DNA from: Hyphomonadaceae bacterium
Lineage (GTDB): Bacteria > Pseudomonadota > Alphaproteobacteria > Caulobacterales > Hyphomonadaceae
Assembly: GCA_016714495.1 (NCBI GenBank)
Contig: JADKDU010000011.1
Span: 60,981-124,980 of the forward strand
Direction of reading: 5' to 3'
Length of the DNA stretch: 64,000 nt
The notes under the pieces: model-generated
What the model saw: the letters and a program-made list of their open reading frames with translations, nothing else
Told to the model about the DNA's origin: nothing
Database searches by the model: none
Made by a program: the position numbers and the translations under genes
In this document: piece after piece, positions 62,324 through 64,000 of the stretch
Layout: each line of letters opens with the position of its first letter
How positions within the stretch are numbered: the first letter of the stretch is position 1

Positions 62324-62908
62324 TGTGACGTTTCTCCTCTTTCTACGCGCGGATGAACTCCGCTTCTTGCGAAGGGTCGGTCAGACCCGGCACAAGCGAT
62401 AGCGCATTAATGCAAGCCATATGCGCAATCCTGGGTGATTACCGCTCTTCGACCAAAGAAGGCGATTTCTACAGATCGGCCCCGGATCTTTCCGTGCACG
62501 GAAGGGGGCAGTACGACCTCGGCGTCGCCACCGTGTTGGCCTTTGGCCATATAGGCTTCATCCACTGCGGTAAGTGATAAAACGCCAACGGATGTCCCTA
62601 CGGGCGCCAACTCCTTTGCGAGCGTGGTGTGGTGATCCGCCGACGCTTGCGCGGACGCCTTTATCCCGCACAAAGCCTGCTTCGCCTCGCTCGGCACAAC
62701 GGTGGAGGCCCGGTGCGGACCAGGGCAATCCGCTGGAAGCTGACCTCGGCATGTGCGCGCGCCGGACTGCATGACTATCGGGCCGCTCGCCCGGCGGCCC
62801 GTCAAGCGACTTAGGTAGCCAGCGTCCTGCAGCCCATCGAGCACGAGCCCAAAAGCCAGAAAAGTCGACGCCTGTTTGCCTGGCAGCAATTATACGATCG
62901 ATCAGCCC
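62324..62908 (-). other. Intergenic stretch with a possible short-chain-dehydrogenase-like remnant
   Basis: About 585 nt. A minus-strand frame (stop at 62407) contains TTLAKELAPVGTSVGVLSLTA and AEVVLPPSVHG, loosely resembling the C-terminal part of a short-chain dehydrogenase, but the upstream Rossmann and YxxxK motifs are not readable. Treated as a possible remnant. I see no other gene. Confidence 0.3.
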
Positions 62909-64000
62909 TCAAAATCCCAGGCGAAGGGATGTCTGCACCTGAAGTTGTGACTGCTGAGGATCTGCCCCAACCTGACCACGCGAGGCACGCTCGCTATCAA
63001 TATATACGCCTTCAATCATCCACATCAGGCTGGTGTTGAGCTGATTGCGCCACGCGGCTGTGACCGACCATCCTGTCTCGGGTGTCGAGTTCAATGAATA
63101 GGCCTGGTTTTCATCTGTGGTCTCGAAAGCGTCGAGCCGGGCCGCTAACCCCTGCGATCCAAAGGTGTGGTCGAGAAGCAGATAGGCCGAGCGGAAGCCC
63201 ACATCATCGACTTTCGCAACAGGTCCATTGGCCAACGGAATCCACGCCGTGCTGCCTGTCATGGCCTGCGCCAGCAGTTGAGTGTCATGGGTTAGTTGTG
63301 CGACCACACCTATATTCGCAAATTGCGTCTTCCATGAGGTCTGAAAGTCATCGCGCGAGGTCTCATCGCCGGCATTGTCGTAATAGAAGGCAGTGACCAT
63401 GAAAGGCGCGTCCGGGCGCCATTCCAGCTTTCCGTAGTAGCCGGCGCGATCGTCCAGCTCGCGGAGCGGCTCTGCAACATGCGCCTGGTTTGGCCTATAA
63501 GACCACCAAGTCTGTGAACGATCAGGAAGCGGGAAATCTCCATTGAGCGGGATCTGATGATCATGCAACGCCCAACCGCGGAATGTTAACAAGGTGCCCG
63601 ACGTGTCATTGTATCCGAACACTGCGCCCGTCGCGGTAAGTCTGCCATCGCCAACCGGCGCGGTTATCGCACCCTCGAGCGCGGCGACTTTCACCTCTTC
63701 CCCAATCCAGCTGTTGATGGCGGAGGGCGTTAACGTGCGCGTCGTGGACCAGGCAACGCCGTCGTGTTCCAGCGACGCCGGGGGGTACAAAACGCCCGCC
63801 CGCACGGAATAACGCATAGGCCCAGACGTGAGCGGCTTATATCGAATATATGCCTCACCCAGTCCGACCAGATTGTCCTGCTCTGGGTCGAATTCCAACT
63901 GCAGATACACGTCCGTCGACCATGTCAGATGCGGACGCCAAACAAGCACGCCGCGCGCAATGCGCGCGTCGAGATCATCCTCGCTCCCCAGACCCAGCTT
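62909..64000 (-). CDS. Outer-membrane beta-barrel protein (porin-like), 5' part beyond window
   Basis: At least 363 residues of an alternating-strand barrel: VYLQLEFDPEQDNLVGLGEAYIRYKPL, YSVRAGVLYPP, YYGKLEWRPDAPFMVTAFYYDN and the terminal QTSLRLGF ending in phenylalanine, as outer-membrane barrels do. The frame is open to the window edge, where it reads LGLGSEDDLDARIARGVLVW, so the N-terminus and signal lie outside. No specific family recognised; a phosphate/organic-acid porin-like protein is possible. Confidence 0.75.
   Translation of the reverse strand, partial: KLGLGSEDDLDARIARGVLVWRPHLTWSTDVYLQLEFDPEQDNLVGLGEAYIRYKPLTSGPMRYSVRAGVLYPPASLEHDGVAWSTTRTLTPSAINSWIGEEVKVAALEGAITAPVGDGRLTATGAVFGYNDTSGTLLTFRGWALHDHQIPLNGDFPLPDRSQTWWSYRPNQAHVAEPLRELDDRAGYYGKLEWRPDAPFMVTAFYYDNAGDETSRDDFQTSWKTQFANIGVVAQLTHDTQLLAQAMTGSTAWIPLANGPVAKVDDVGFRSAYLLLDHTFGSQGLAARLDAFETTDENQAYSLNSTPETGWSVTAAWRNQLNTSLMWMIEGVYIDSERASRGQVGADPQQSQLQVQTSLRLGF

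Noticed and set aside
1..64000. CRISPR array, prophage, or complete insertion sequence
   Set aside because: No regularly spaced repeats, no phage structural genes and only one short transposase fragment were seen.

Overview
The window is high-GC, gene-dense DNA from an alphaproteobacterium. The evidence is a complete ccoNOQP-ccoGHIS (fixNOQP-fixGHIS) cluster beside hemN and a cysteine-poor FixK-type Crp/Fnr regulator, glcDEFB, DUF1800/DUF1501 and TonB-receptor genes, and a Caulobacterales/Hyphomonadales/Sphingomonadales-like set of accessory genes. No rRNA, tRNA, CRISPR array or intact insertion sequence was seen.

Layout. 1-3224: an RND efflux permease (cut by the left edge) and its lipoprotein adaptor, with a palindrome over the promoter. 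3355-7340: amino-sugar and cell-wall recycling (SIS-domain deaminase/isomerase, nagA, murQ, BadF-type sugar kinase). 7341-8150: apparently non-coding. 8151-14915: a transglutaminase/DUF2126 protein, a circularly permuted ATP-grasp/alpha-E fusion and a second transglutaminase, a predicted peptide synthesis and cleavage system. 14925-15409: a deletion scar in which a 5'-truncated tetR and a 5'-truncated RND permease lie back to back. 15649-17625: a secreted redoxin / cytochrome c / copper-monooxygenase-like / EF-hand protein. 17769-20407: a triple-receiver hybrid histidine kinase. 20803-24015: an Mfd-family helicase. 24235-30350: the glycolate-to-malate operon glcDEFB. 30515-33111: an HxlR regulator, an AcuI-type reductase and a nitronate monooxygenase. 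33237-39307: a DUF1800/DUF1501 pair divergent from a TonB receptor.

39394-43135 is a decaying region. It holds remnants of a CopA-type ATPase (with a perfect 15-bp fold-back palindrome), a receiver domain, a universal stress protein and a metallo-beta-lactamase-fold protein. Among them are an intact OmpR-type regulator, a host-attachment-family protein, a small lipoprotein and a 33-residue membrane peptide. Fnr/FixK-like boxes at 40623 and 42544, each with a well-placed -10, suggest the region belongs to the same low-oxygen regulon as the cbb3 oxidase. 43136-50969 is the complete cbb3 oxidase operon with its maturation genes, divergent from a small membrane gene plus hemN across a Fnr/FixK box at 51047. 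The FixK-type regulator follows at 53070.

53808-58168: a quinone-reductase-like MDR enzyme, an XRE regulator with a SulP transporter, and a spermidine-synthase-like methyltransferase. 58249-58412: a transposase scrap. 58707-61135: a tetR - haloalkane dehalogenase - DUF1330 - glutathione transferase operon. 61268-64000: a secreted protein of unknown function and a beta-barrel outer-membrane protein cut by the right edge.

Four otherwise conserved genes (DUF1800, the TonB receptor, ccoG and the small gene before hemN) each carry one apparent single-base indel. This looks more like sequencing or assembly error than real inactivation, and contrasts with the multiply damaged pseudogenes at 39.4-43.1 kb.
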